A model generated the notes under the pieces. The model worked only from the letters and a program-made list of their open reading frames with translations. It did no database searches and was not told the DNA's origin. A stretch of 64,000 bases of DNA from Psychroflexus tropicus DSM 15496. GTDB lineage: Bacteria; Bacteroidota; Bacteroidia; Flavobacteriales; Flavobacteriaceae. The stretch spans positions 466,630-530,629 of the forward strand of contig NZ_KB905343.1 in NCBI RefSeq assembly GCF_000378765.1. Direction: 5' to 3'. The position numbers and the translations under genes were made by a program. The first letter of the stretch is position 1; every line of letters starts with the position of its first letter. This document shows, piece by piece, positions 53,017 through 62,539 of this stretch.

Positions 53017-53560
53017 CGTGGATTCAGTGTTAGTAGAAAAATCGATAGGCAGAAAGGATAAATGCATAAAACGATTTATATAAAAAATAGACGAGTTAGT
53101 TCTAAATTTAAGTGTTTTGGTTTAAATCAAACATTATGCTTAATCGAAAACTTCGTACTTTAAATTCCCTTAATTATCATACACTAAACCCAATATGGAA
53201 GTTCAAATAATATATGCTTTATTCAATATCTTAACGCTACAAATTAAGAAGGTGGATTTTATTCCAAAGTGTATATCGAATTTATTTTTGAAAAGGAAAA
53301 GTCATAGAATAACAATTATGAATCAAATCTTTTTTAAAAATACTTAAGATTTCAGGCAACGCAAATGGATTTTTATGCGTCTCTATGAATAGAGACTAAT
53401 TTATAACTGTTTAACTTATAAAATTACATAAAGACTTAGTGTAAATCATAAAGTACAGAGAGCAACTAAGCCAAAAGTTTCAACCTATTTTTATAAACAG
53501 CTGATTCTTGAAAGGCTAGACCTCCAATTAAAACGAAAACATCTAGTTTGAAACTAATCA
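53017..53560. other. Gene-free interval
   Basis: About 545 bp of AT-rich DNA without an open frame of note on either strand. No TTTGTCCTT site, strong hairpin or copy of the 30-46 kb repeat was seen. The end of this interval contains ATACATAAT (53561-53569), which aligns with ATGCATAAT, the start of the paralogous gene at 46092. Confidence 0.4.
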
Positions 53561-53593
53561 ATACATAATCCTATCACCAAAATTCTACTCATA

Positions 53594-54532
53594 GTGCCCT
53601 CTAATGTAAACTTACAAGATGTAAGTGGTCCTGCTCATATTTTTAACGAAGCTAGAGAACTCGGAGCTAATATAGAAATGCATTTTGTATCGATGAGTGA
53701 TAAATTTGAAATCAAAAGTAATTCAGGTTTATTCTTTACTAGATTAAAGCATTTTGAAGTATTCGAATTATCAAAAAATGATTTTGTCATTATTCCTGGT
53801 TTAAAATTCGAGCTTTTAAATAATACTGACTTTTTAAATCAAAGCAAACCTTTCTTTGATTGGCTGCATTTTCAATACTCTAGTGGTGTAAATGTATGCT
53901 CAATTAGTGAAGGTATGTTTTTACTTGTTGAAGCGGGAATTTTAAATAGCAAAGAATGTAATTCTCATTGGAACTATATATCTCAATTATATTATGGTTT
54001 TCCAAACGTTAATTCAGAAGAAAATAGATTGTATGTAGCTAAGGATAATTTATTTGCTAGCGTAGGAGTATCTGCTGGTGTTGATTTATCTCTGTATATA
54101 ATAGAGAACTTATTTGGGCCTAAAATTTCATCTGATATTGCTCAAAAAGCAGTTCTGTATTTTAAACGAAACAAGTCAGACTTAAAAATTAGTATTTTTC
54201 TCCATCATAGAAATCATACGGATACAAGGATTCATGATGCACAAGATTATATGTTAGAACATTTATCTTCTCCAATTACAAATAGTGATATAGCAGAACA
54301 TGTAAATATGAGTATGAGAAACCTTACAAGACTTTTTAAAAAAACTACAGGGGTTACCATAGGTACTTATTTAGAGAAAATTAGAGTTGATAGAGCCTTG
54401 AACTTACTATCAAATAACAATAAAGTTGAATCTGTGGCTAAATTATGTGGATATAAAAATTCAAATCAATTAAGAATACTGCTTAAACGTCATAAACGTA
54501 TTCTACCAAAAAATATTTCTCTTCTAGACTAA
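53594..54532 (+). CDS. GlxA-family regulator (PfpI plus AraC HTH), paralogue with an altered start
   Basis: A 312-aa paralogue of the regulator at 46092. The PfpI-like domain keeps the cysteine (NVCSISEGMFLLVEAG), and the AraC HTH is intact (ITNSDIAEHVNMSMRNLTRL; VESVAKLCGYKNSNQLRILL). The frame extends upstream to ATA at 53561, where the paralogue has ATG (I-H-N against M-H-N), so the original start seems to have mutated; GTG 53594 is the first standard start and cuts into the first beta strand. It may be poorly expressed. A tandem TTTGTCCTT site begins 2 bp after its stop. Confidence 0.75.
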   Translation: MPSNVNLQDVSGPAHIFNEARELGANIEMHFVSMSDKFEIKSNSGLFFTRLKHFEVFELSKNDFVIIPGLKFELLNNTDFLNQSKPFFDWLHFQYSSGVNVCSISEGMFLLVEAGILNSKECNSHWNYISQLYYGFPNVNSEENRLYVAKDNLFASVGVSAGVDLSLYIIENLFGPKISSDIAQKAVLYFKRNKSDLKISIFLHHRNHTDTRIHDAQDYMLEHLSSPITNSDIAEHVNMSMRNLTRLFKKTTGVTIGTYLEKIRVDRALNLLSNNNKVESVAKLCGYKNSNQLRILLKRHKRILPKNISLLD

Positions 54533-54534
54533 AT

Positions 54535-54593
54535 TTTGTCCTTATTCAGTGAGTTTTTGTCCTTTTATAATAATACTAACAGATTTATATTTA
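54535..54593 (+). promoter_or_regulatory. Tandem TTTGTCCTT operator and promoter, copy 2
   Basis: TTTGTCCTT lies at 54535-54543 and 54556-54564, again 21 bp apart, and TATATTTA at 54586-54593 is a near -7 box at the same distance as in the other copies. The placement implies that transcription starts near 54600 and that translation starts at ATG 54617. Confidence 0.72.
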
Positions 54594-54616
54594 CAATGTT
54601 AAAAATCATTTTAATA

Positions 54617-56032
54617 ATGAAAAAAATTACATTAATTGTTCTAATACTATTTGTTAATCCTTCTTTTGGACAAAATGAAAAAGCTGAAAATAAAGTTACG
54701 ACAGCAAATTTCATTATAAATTATAACAAGGGAAATTATAATGAGATATTTATGATGTTTGATGAAGTAATGAAAGAGACATTGCCATTAGACAAGACTA
54801 CAGAATTTTTAAAAAGTCTTAAAACTCAAGCAGGTAATATTACAGATAGAGAATTCGTAACCTATGAAAATGGAACTTATGCTGTATACAAAGCAACCTT
54901 TGAGCGTGCTGTTTTAAGCCTTAATATTTCAGTAGATAATAATTCAAAAATAAATGGATTATTTATTGAACCCTTTACCGAAGAAATAATCAAAGGAAAT
55001 ATTGTTAATAACCTGTCTGTTAAAAAAGATTCAATCACGAAAAGCCAATCTGAAATCATATTTCAGAACTCGAAAGTATTTCCAAATCAAACACAATTGT
55101 CTATTGCTATAATTGACAATGGGAGAGTTAATTATTATGGAATAGAAAAAGAAAGAGACACTCTTTCAAACATCGATAACCAAAAGAGTGTATTTGAAAT
55201 TGGTTCGATTTCAAAGGTTTTTACATCTACATTATTAGCAAAATTTGTATTAGAGGGAAAACTAAATTTAAATGAGAACATCAATAATTACTATAAAGTT
55301 CCTTTTAATAAGAATACAAAAACATCTTTTATTGAATTAGCTAACCATACTTCTGGACTCCCACGTTTACCTTCAAATTTGGATCTATCAAAAGTAAATC
55401 CTGAAAATCCATATAAAGATTACAAGCAAGTAGAATTAGAACATTATTTAACAACTCAGCTTGAATTATCTAATAAAGGGAATTATCAATACTCCAACAC
55501 AGGTTCAGGATTACTTGGTTATACTTTAAGTAAGATTGAGAATGAGACTTATGGAGGACTCCTTCAAAAATATATTTTTTCTAAATATGACATGATAAAT
55601 TCTACTGTAGATATCAATAAAATAAAAGGTGACTTAGTGAGGGGTTTAAATAGCGAAGGAATTATAGTTCCTAATTGGGAATTTTCAGCTTTAGCTGGAG
55701 CAGGTGGAATTTTTTCAACAGTTGAAGATCTATCGCATTTTGCTCTTTCTCAATTTGACGCCACTAACAAGGAACTTAAGCTTACGAGAGAAAAAACGTT
55801 TGTAGTAAATGAAAACATGGATATGGGATTAGGATGGCACATATTAAAGTCTCAATCAAAAAATTCTTGGTATTGGCATAATGGAGGTACTGGCGGTTAT
55901 TCATCATCAATGGTAATCGACGATAAATCAAAAAATGGAGTAATTATTTTATCAAATGTATCTGCATTTAATCCCAATATGGGAAATATAGACAGGCTTT
56001 GTTTTGCATTAATGAAAACACTTGAGAGATAA
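54617..56032 (+). CDS. Exported serine beta-lactamase-like hydrolase
   Basis: A 471-aa protein from ATG 54617 with a signal peptide (KKITLIVLILFVNPSFGQ). Residues about 25-120 form a DUF3887-like domain (NFIINYNKGNYNEIFMMFDE). The class C beta-lactamase/penicillin-binding-like domain follows with complete motifs: SxxK in GSISKVFTS, YxN in YQYSNTG and HxG in WHNGGTGG. Earlier starts (TTG 54536, ATG 54596) lie in the operator or at the predicted transcript start. It probably hydrolyses a peptide or ester in the periplasm and is likely controlled by a GlxA-type regulator. Confidence 0.87.
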   Translation: MKKITLIVLILFVNPSFGQNEKAENKVTTANFIINYNKGNYNEIFMMFDEVMKETLPLDKTTEFLKSLKTQAGNITDREFVTYENGTYAVYKATFERAVLSLNISVDNNSKINGLFIEPFTEEIIKGNIVNNLSVKKDSITKSQSEIIFQNSKVFPNQTQLSIAIIDNGRVNYYGIEKERDTLSNIDNQKSVFEIGSISKVFTSTLLAKFVLEGKLNLNENINNYYKVPFNKNTKTSFIELANHTSGLPRLPSNLDLSKVNPENPYKDYKQVELEHYLTTQLELSNKGNYQYSNTGSGLLGYTLSKIENETYGGLLQKYIFSKYDMINSTVDINKIKGDLVRGLNSEGIIVPNWEFSALAGAGGIFSTVEDLSHFALSQFDATNKELKLTREKTFVVNENMDMGLGWHILKSQSKNSWYWHNGGTGGYSSSMVIDDKSKNGVIILSNVSAFNPNMGNIDRLCFALMKTLER

Positions 56033-56137
56033 AATGACGCTCAAATACTTAAATATATATCGCTTTAGCATATTTTTTATAGGATTGATTAAAGAATGTA
56101 ACAAAAATTAAAGCTTCACGTATTTAAATTTAAATAA

Positions 56138-57175
56138 ATGACTAAAATAATATTCATAATATATTTTGTTCTTATAGGATCTACAGCTAATGCGCAAATC
56201 ACTCAAGAACTTCTTGATTTCAAATTTGAGGGCAATAAACTATCAGGTGTTTTAAATCTTCCACAAAATTCTGAGCCAAAAGGAATTGTATTAATAGTCC
56301 ATGGATCTGGACGAACAAATGCTATTGCTCAAGATTCATATCTAGATGTCCGTAAAGCAATACTTAAAGCAGGATACGGTACCTACATGTGGGATAAAAT
56401 GGGATGCGGTAAAAGTGAAGGTACATTTAATTATAACCAACCTGTTCAAAATAGCGCCCTGGAAGTAATAGCAGCCATTAAAAATTTAAAAGCAAAGAAA
56501 ATCTTAGGGTCGGATCAAATAGGCCTCTGGGGCATTAGCAGAGCTGGATGGATAAACCCAATAGTTATTAATAATTACAATGACATTAAGTTTTGGATTT
56601 CTGTAAGTGGTGTAGATGAAAAGGAAAACTTTAAATACCTTTTAAAACAAAACTTAAGGATTAATGGGCATCCAAAAGATTCTGTTCAATTAATAGTAGA
56701 GGAATGGGTAAAAGGTACAAAAATTACTCATTCAGGTGGAGAATTTAAAGAATTTCAGAGAGCAACAACTAACCTCAGTAACAATCCCTTTTGGTTGAGG
56801 TTTACAAATGGGGGAGTTACAGAAGAAGGCTATTACAACTACCAGCATAGTTTTATGAGAGAAGAAATAGATGAGGCTTCCGGGTTACAAGTATATGTTG
56901 AGAACTTTGATACTATTTTATCGGGTGTCAATTGTCCAGTTTTAGCATTATTTGGAGAAAATGATATGAATGTAGATTGGATGTTGACTAAATCATTGTA
57001 TGAAAAAGCATTAAACAACACAGACTTAACTATAAAATCTTTTCAAGGCTGTAACCACAATATGTTTAATTCTAAAACGGGTGGATTCTATGAATTTCAG
57101 GATAATAATTTACCAAGAAAAAGATGTGATGGCTTTTTGGATTCAATTACTAATTGGCTCAAAGAAATGAGTTAA
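56138..57175 (+). CDS. Exported alpha/beta hydrolase
   Basis: A 345-aa protein with a signal peptide (IIFIIYFVLIGSTANAQ). The fold motifs are clear: oxyanion region VLIVHGSGRTN, nucleophile elbow WGISRAGW (Ser), acid in LFGENDMNVDW, and His in FQGCNHNMF. Related Bacteroidota proteins act as acyl-ester or peptide hydrolases. It is 105 bp downstream of the beta-lactamase-like gene and 56 bp ahead of the TlpA-like gene; these may form one transcript of exported enzymes. Confidence 0.85.
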   Translation: MTKIIFIIYFVLIGSTANAQITQELLDFKFEGNKLSGVLNLPQNSEPKGIVLIVHGSGRTNAIAQDSYLDVRKAILKAGYGTYMWDKMGCGKSEGTFNYNQPVQNSALEVIAAIKNLKAKKILGSDQIGLWGISRAGWINPIVINNYNDIKFWISVSGVDEKENFKYLLKQNLRINGHPKDSVQLIVEEWVKGTKITHSGGEFKEFQRATTNLSNNPFWLRFTNGGVTEEGYYNYQHSFMREEIDEASGLQVYVENFDTILSGVNCPVLALFGENDMNVDWMLTKSLYEKALNNTDLTIKSFQGCNHNMFNSKTGGFYEFQDNNLPRKRCDGFLDSITNWLKEMS

Positions 57176-57231
57176 TATCATCTAGAGATATTAAAGTTTA
57201 AAATTAAGTTATCTAACAAAAATAATACAGT

Positions 57232-58617
57232 ATGAATACCAAAAGTGTTTCAATTTTTTTCTTAATTATGATAATTGTATTTAATTATTCTTGCAAAAAA
57301 GATGAGTTAGATAGCAGTTTGATATTCTCAGGTAAAATAGAAAGTCCTAATTCCGATACTTTAAATATTTTAAACAAAAATCAAGAGATAATCGAGTCTA
57401 TCATTTTAAATAAGGACAAAACGTTTATAGACACCTTAAACCTATCAAAAGGCTTTTATAGTTTTACAAATGGCAAAGAAAGTACAAAAGTCTTTTTAAA
57501 ACCTAATTATGACTTGAGTCTATCTTTAAACACAAAGGAGTTTGATGAATCCATAAAATATGAGGGAAAAGGTGCAAATGAGAACAACTACCTTGCAAAA
57601 AAATCACTTTTAGAAGAAAGTTTTGGAGATTTGAATTATTATGGATTCTACGGAAAACTTTCCGAAAGCGAGTTCCTTAAGCTTACAGATTCTTTATATA
57701 ATCTTCAAAAAGACTTATTAGTAAAAAGTGTTGATTTAGACAAAGACTTCTTTTTTATTGAATCTAAATCTATTGAATTTGAAAAATTAAATAAAATCTC
57801 TACTTATGAAAACCTGCATAGGTTTGTAACAGGAAATAAAGAATTTAAAGTCTCTGAAAATTATCCTAATGCTTTTAAGAACGTAGATTTATCTAATGAG
57901 AGCCTTTTGATTTCTCCTAATTACCTTTCTTACATTCAATCTTATTTAAGAAAGCTATCTAATGATAGAATGGCTGAAAACGATGATAATTTTGATCCTA
58001 CCTTAGAATATGTAAAAACAATTAGAAAAGAAGTCAACAGCGATATAATAAAAGAAGAGTTATTGTATGATGTAGGAAAATGGGAATTAAATTACACTAA
58101 AAAGTTAGATAGTGTTTTTAATATAATAAGTTTAGCACTAACAAATGATAGGTATTTAAGTGAAGTAACTGTAAAATACAAAGAATTAAAAAAAACAGAA
58201 AAAGGAGCTATTTCACCAGTGTTTGAATTGAATGATATCTATGGGAAATCTATTTCACTTAATGATTTTAAAGGAAAATTAGTTTACATAGATATTTGGG
58301 CAACATGGTGTTTACCTTGTATCATAGAAATGCCCTATTTAAAGAAAATGAAAAACTATTTTAAAGGGAAGAATATTCAAATTATTAGTATTTGTAAAGA
58401 CGACAGTGAAAAAAATTGGAGAAAGATGGTGGAAGAAAAAGAATTAGGTGGAATTCAAGTTTTTGCACCAGATAATGGCATTTCATTTTTCAAAGATTAT
58501 TCTGTTCAAGGAATTCCTAGATTCATTTTAATAGATAAAGATGGTAAAATAATTGATGCAAATGCAAAAAAGCCGTCTGATCCTGAACTCCAAAAAGAAA
58601 TTGAAGAGTATTTATAG
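57232..58617 (+). CDS. TlpA-like thioredoxin lipoprotein
   Basis: A 461-aa lipoprotein (lipobox-like VFNYSCKK). An N-terminal DUF4369-like beta domain (about 25-120) and a helical middle are followed by a C-terminal TlpA/ResA-type thioredoxin fold (about 325-461). The active site is ATWCLPCIIEMPYL (CxxC), and the cis-Pro lies in QGIPRFILID. It would reduce or isomerise thiols in the periplasm. The frame is intact and the length typical for Bacteroidota TlpA proteins. Confidence 0.88.
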   Translation: MNTKSVSIFFLIMIIVFNYSCKKDELDSSLIFSGKIESPNSDTLNILNKNQEIIESIILNKDKTFIDTLNLSKGFYSFTNGKESTKVFLKPNYDLSLSLNTKEFDESIKYEGKGANENNYLAKKSLLEESFGDLNYYGFYGKLSESEFLKLTDSLYNLQKDLLVKSVDLDKDFFFIESKSIEFEKLNKISTYENLHRFVTGNKEFKVSENYPNAFKNVDLSNESLLISPNYLSYIQSYLRKLSNDRMAENDDNFDPTLEYVKTIRKEVNSDIIKEELLYDVGKWELNYTKKLDSVFNIISLALTNDRYLSEVTVKYKELKKTEKGAISPVFELNDIYGKSISLNDFKGKLVYIDIWATWCLPCIIEMPYLKKMKNYFKGKNIQIISICKDDSEKNWRKMVEEKELGGIQVFAPDNGISFFKDYSVQGIPRFILIDKDGKIIDANAKKPSDPELQKEIEEYL

Positions 58618-58799
58618 GGGAAAAAATAAAACGATGCTTACGATAATCTACATGGATAAACGTCAACCATAACTGTCTTTTTTAGTTATCTAAAATATTA
58701 AACCATAATGTTAGTTTGAAACTTGTGTAACATGTTAGGAATTACAAGACTCAATAATAGTAAAATTAATCAATAATCAAATTTGAAATTGAAAAGTAG

Positions 58800-58898
58800 A
58801 CTAGTAAAGATATTTCTGACGAATTCAATATTGGAATGAGTACTAAGAAATCGCTTGTGAGTAATATTTTTAATCAAACTAAAAGTCATGGCGAGTAA
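58800..58898 (+). pseudogene. Fragment of a LuxR-type HTH gene
   Basis: The interval 58618-59203 contains a 33-codon remnant in frame, TSKDISDEFNIGMSTKKSLV then SNIFNQTKSHGE and a stop. It aligns with the LuxR HTH of the intact gene at 62015 (SNKDISNELSISVSTVKTHV NNIFKKKK). An in-frame TAG immediately upstream (58797-58799) and no open frame before it show that the rest of the gene is lost. TTGTGTAAC, an end box of the 30-46 kb repeat, occurs nearby at 58723-58731. Confidence 0.55.
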
Positions 58899-58922
58899 AT
58901 AATTTAAACTTAAATAGAAAAG

Positions 58923-59096
58923 ATGAAAACAATATTAAATATAAAAATTTTTAAAAGAGTCTTATTATTTACTCTTAGTGGTTATATAATTGGATTAGTT
59001 ATTTCGCACATCAATTTATTCGGAAGTAGTCAAAATGCCTCTTTGATGTGTGCTTTTGGAGCAATGGCATTTTCTATTTTAAGTTTGAAAAATTAA
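58923..59096 (+). CDS. Small two-helix membrane protein
   Basis: A 57-aa frame from ATG 58923 to TAA 59096. Two hydrophobic helices (RVLLFTLSGYIIGLVISHI and SLMCAFGAMAFSILSL) are linked by a short polar turn, with basic residues at the N-terminus as in inside-out insertion. It lies between the LuxR remnant and the GldB-like gene. No ribosome binding site stands out, and no family was recognised. Confidence 0.45.
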   Translation: MKTILNIKIFKRVLLFTLSGYIIGLVISHINLFGSSQNASLMCAFGAMAFSILSLKN

Positions 59097-59203
59097 AAGC
59101 TTGATATGCTGAATGAATAAAAGTAAAATAAAAATCAATAATAAAATATCTTAATCATTTTTTCATAAGGTATAAAAATGAATTCGTCAATAATAAAATA
59201 AAA

Positions 59204-60559
59204 ATGAAAAAACTATTAATTAATTGTTTACTACTACTAACTATTATCTATTCTTATGGTCAAAATGTAACCAATATAGAAATTGATAAAGATTATTCTG
59301 ATATCAACTTTGAGAAAGAATTAAACTATAAAATTAAATTAAAAAAAGGTGAAGTTTATTATTTTACAGTTTTGCAGCAGGGCATTGATGTGGAATTGTT
59401 TTTTTATGACAAGGATATAGAACTAATTACTCAAAAGGACACACCTAACGGTATAAACGGAGAAGAAAAATTAGAATACTTAGCATCTGAAACTGGATTG
59501 TTTTATTTAAGAATTAAACGACTTGAAGAAAATGGTAATCCAGAACAAGGGGTATTAAGTATTCGTATCAACAAACTTTCTGGTAAAGAGAAAAAATACA
59601 AAAAGAAAATAATCAAAGCTTTAGCCCTGGAGAACAAGAAGTCTGTTCAAACAATAGATATCGATCATTTTTGGGAAGCATTTGATCATTTAGAGAATTG
59701 TAAAACGATGCAAGATAGTGTTGATGTTTTTCAAAGATTATATATAGACCGAGCTACAGATGGGCTTTTGGATTTTATGGTATATACTGAAATGTCAGCC
59801 GAAGCAATTGCAGCAACAGTAGCTGCAGTGCCTAAATTTTATAACTCTGTAAGGGAAAATACTTATCAGGTAAAACAAATGGAGCCTGTTATCGAAGAAA
59901 TTGTGGAAAAATTTAAAAAAAATTATCCAAAGTTTGAGCCCCACAAGATTACGTTTTCAATAGGTATTTTAAGATCAGGAGGAACCGTTTCCGAAGACTA
60001 CCTACTCATTGGTTCGGAGCTTGCAGCAGCAACAAACAAAACAGACTTGTCTGAGATTCCCAGTGAAGCTTTAAAAGCACAATTGTCAGGTAGTAAAAAT
60101 GTTGAGCAAAGAATTAAAAATTTTGTTGCACATGAATATGTTCATACACAGCAACCACCCGCAAGTTATGCTGATGACGCTATAAGATGTCAACTTCTTT
60201 ATAGAGCAATGAGAGAAGGGTTTTGTGATTTTATTGGAGAATTATTGTCAGGTAGCCAAATCAATGAAATAGCGCTGGAGTATGGTAATCAGCATGAAAA
60301 AGAATTATGGCAAGACTTTAAAGATGAATTGTGCAATAGCAATTCTGAGAATTGGTTTTATAATTATTCAACAGTAGAAGAAAAACCTGCTGATCTAGGT
60401 TATTATATTGGGTATAAAATAGCACAAGCTTATTACAACAAAGTAGAAGATAAACAACAAGCTGTGATTGATATCATTGAAATGGATGATCCTATTTCAT
60501 TCCTTCAAAAAAGTGGTTATGATCGTCAAAAAAAATTCAGTAAATCAGTAGATGAATAG
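59204..60559 (+). CDS. Exported GldB/DUF2268-like metalloprotease-type protein
   Basis: A 451-aa exported protein (signal peptide ending near YSYGQ). An N-terminal bacterial pre-peptidase-like domain (about 25-125; FEKELNYKIKLKKGEVYYFT) is followed by a zinc-protease-like domain: VAHEYVHTQQP (HExxH) and EGFCDFIGELLSG with a possible third ligand, then DLGYYIGYKIAQAYY. The second part resembles the GldB/DUF2268 group of Bacteroidota. It is followed after 23 bp by a small membrane protein gene, so an operon 59204-61888 is likely. Confidence 0.75.
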   Translation: MKKLLINCLLLLTIIYSYGQNVTNIEIDKDYSDINFEKELNYKIKLKKGEVYYFTVLQQGIDVELFFYDKDIELITQKDTPNGINGEEKLEYLASETGLFYLRIKRLEENGNPEQGVLSIRINKLSGKEKKYKKKIIKALALENKKSVQTIDIDHFWEAFDHLENCKTMQDSVDVFQRLYIDRATDGLLDFMVYTEMSAEAIAATVAAVPKFYNSVRENTYQVKQMEPVIEEIVEKFKKNYPKFEPHKITFSIGILRSGGTVSEDYLLIGSELAAATNKTDLSEIPSEALKAQLSGSKNVEQRIKNFVAHEYVHTQQPPASYADDAIRCQLLYRAMREGFCDFIGELLSGSQINEIALEYGNQHEKELWQDFKDELCNSNSENWFYNYSTVEEKPADLGYYIGYKIAQAYYNKVEDKQQAVIDIIEMDDPISFLQKSGYDRQKKFSKSVDE

Positions 60560-60582
60560 TTGAAAAAAGTAAGAATATAAGC

Positions 60583-61230
60583 ATGAAAGAATCAATGCAA
60601 AAAATTAAATCACTTCTTCAAAAAACTACTAAATACTTTTTTGATTTTTTAGTTGTTTTTATAGGTGTTTTTCTAGCATTTTGGCTGAATGCTCGAAAAG
60701 AAGAGCAAAACAAGGAAGAAGAACAAGTTCAAGTTTATAGAGCTATTTATGAAGACATGAATGCCTTTTACCTTTCAGGACGTGAAGAAAATAAAAACGG
60801 ATTTGTCAATGTTTTTCAAAATTATGAAAGCAAGCTGGATAGTCTTATATCCATAAAGAAAATACCAGCTAACATGAGATTTTTTGGAGATTATTGGCAT
60901 TTAGAAATAGTTAATTCGTTATCAAGAGGAGAAAAATTAACAACTATAGATGCTGAATTATTTAAAGGATTAGCCAACTTTAATACTTCCCATCAAATGT
61001 TTATTCAAGAAATTGAAAACTTTAACCAAAAATATGAAACTTATATTACAGTTCACTACGAAGAAGGAATGGACTATTTTTATAAGCTAGATTCGAATGA
61101 ACCTGTAGAACGAATTAAAACATTACAGAAACGATTAAACCACATTATTAGTCTTGCACAAATGCTGGTTAAGACTGCAGAAAACGCTAAAATGAATCTT
61201 AATCGAGAATTTAATTTTGAAAATGAATAA
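60583..61230 (+). CDS. Single-pass membrane protein (DUF6090-like)
   Basis: A 215-aa protein with one N-terminal transmembrane helix (FFDFLVVFIGVFLAFWLNAR), a charged coiled-coil start (KEEQNKEEEQVQVYRAIYED) and a helical periplasmic domain. The pattern 'VVFxGVFLAFWLNxxxE' is frequent in Bacteroidota proteins grouped as DUF6090. No enzyme motif is seen. Its end overlaps the next gene by 8 bp, so translation is coupled. Confidence 0.65.
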   Translation: MKESMQKIKSLLQKTTKYFFDFLVVFIGVFLAFWLNARKEEQNKEEEQVQVYRAIYEDMNAFYLSGREENKNGFVNVFQNYESKLDSLISIKKIPANMRFFGDYWHLEIVNSLSRGEKLTTIDAELFKGLANFNTSHQMFIQEIENFNQKYETYITVHYEEGMDYFYKLDSNEPVERIKTLQKRLNHIISLAQMLVKTAENAKMNLNREFNFENE

Positions 61231-61888
61231 AATTTATCAAATCTTGTGGATTGTTTTTTTAGTTTTTAGTTGTAAAGAAGACCCTTCTCAAAGTGATTCA
61301 ACACACCGAAAAGTTGAGTTCAATCAAATTCTTGCAGACGAGTTAAAATCAATGGCTGAAATTGACCAATTAGCAGCATCCAATTTTGTTCCACCTACAA
61401 CTTATTCTCATTTATCATTGGAAGAATGGGAGTCATTTCAAGATAGCGTATATACTACTCATCAACTCCGACTAAAAGAAATTTTTAAAGAACATGGATT
61501 TGTTGGCTTTGATTTAGCAGGAGAAGAAGGATCAAGAAACTTTTGGCTGATGGTTCAACATTCAGATCAATATCCACAATTTCAAAACGAAGTTTTGAAA
61601 AAAATGAAAATGGAAGTCGATAAAAAAAATGCAGATTCCAGTATATATGGATTGTTAGTGGATCGAGTAAAAATTAACACTGGTCAACCTCAAATTTATG
61701 GTACTCAAGTAGATTACAAGATGAATCCATGCCAAGCATTTCCTAAGAATTTGGTTGACCCCGAAAATGTAAATAAAAGAAGAAAAGAAATTGGACTTCA
61801 ACCAATTGAAGAGTATTTGAATATGATGACTCTCATGAATTGTGATCGGTTAAAAAAACTTGAAGCTAAAAAGCAAGAGTTAAACTGA
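61223..61888 (+). CDS. Lipoprotein with a DUF6624-like domain
   Basis: A 221-aa protein from ATG 61223 (a TTG at 61217 is disfavoured). The N-terminus ILWIVFLVFSCKED contains a lipobox, so it is a lipoprotein. The segment FWLMVQHSDQYPQFQNEVLK with GTQVDYKMNPC resembles the DUF6624 group. The function is unknown. It ends the operon begun at 59204. Confidence 0.65.
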   Translation: MNKIYQILWIVFLVFSCKEDPSQSDSTHRKVEFNQILADELKSMAEIDQLAASNFVPPTTYSHLSLEEWESFQDSVYTTHQLRLKEIFKEHGFVGFDLAGEEGSRNFWLMVQHSDQYPQFQNEVLKKMKMEVDKKNADSSIYGLLVDRVKINTGQPQIYGTQVDYKMNPCQAFPKNLVDPENVNKRRKEIGLQPIEEYLNMMTLMNCDRLKKLEAKKQELN

Positions 61889-62014
61889 TGTGAAAGAAAG
61901 TCTTGTAGTCTAAAAGGGGAGTGGAGATTTAGTATATAACTTAAAGATCATTTGACGATTAAAAAATGATAATAGATATGTCCTTTGAGGTTAAATATAT
62001 TTCCTTAAAATATA

Positions 62015-62446
62015 ATGCATCTAAAAATTAATAAACTACTTCTAGCCCTAGCAATTATTGGAGCCATCTGTATCTGTTATTCTTTAATACAACAAAAGGA
62101 TAGGATTTCAAGCTTTAATACCAAACAAGCAGAAATCATCGTAATAGATTTAAAAGATCATAATGAGATTAATTATTTATTAATTTTAGGCATGTTCTTA
62201 CTCCTACCTTCATTGGTGATTTTTATGGTGAGATACTTTGGTGTATCTAATACCAAGATTAATGATAAAACGAGTTTGACTCAAAAAGAAAGTGAGGTTT
62301 TAATATTAATAGAAAGAGGCTATTCCAATAAAGACATCTCAAATGAACTATCTATTAGTGTAAGTACGGTCAAGACACATGTCAATAATATATTTAAGAA
62401 GAAAAAAGTAACCAAAAGAGTTGAATTAATTCAAAATTGTAGTTGA
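62015..62446 (+). CDS. Membrane-bound LuxR-type transcription regulator
   Basis: A 143-aa protein with two transmembrane helices (LLLALAIIGAICICYSLI and YLLILGMFLLLPSLVIFMV) framing a short periplasmic loop, then a C-terminal LuxR HTH (LTQKESEVLILIERGYSNKD, SISVSTVKTHVNNIFKKKK). A DNA-binding domain tethered to the membrane without a receiver domain suggests direct envelope signalling. An aspartyl protease gene follows after about 90 bp; proteolysis-linked signalling is a possibility only. Confidence 0.82.
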   Translation: MHLKINKLLLALAIIGAICICYSLIQQKDRISSFNTKQAEIIVIDLKDHNEINYLLILGMFLLLPSLVIFMVRYFGVSNTKINDKTSLTQKESEVLILIERGYSNKDISNELSISVSTVKTHVNNIFKKKKVTKRVELIQNCS

Positions 62447-62539
62447 AAAAGAGGTACTAATACTAAAATCCACCCTGCTTCATTTCTTTGACTTGCCAAT
62501 TTATAGTTGTTTAGCAAACAAATTATAAATGAATCAATT

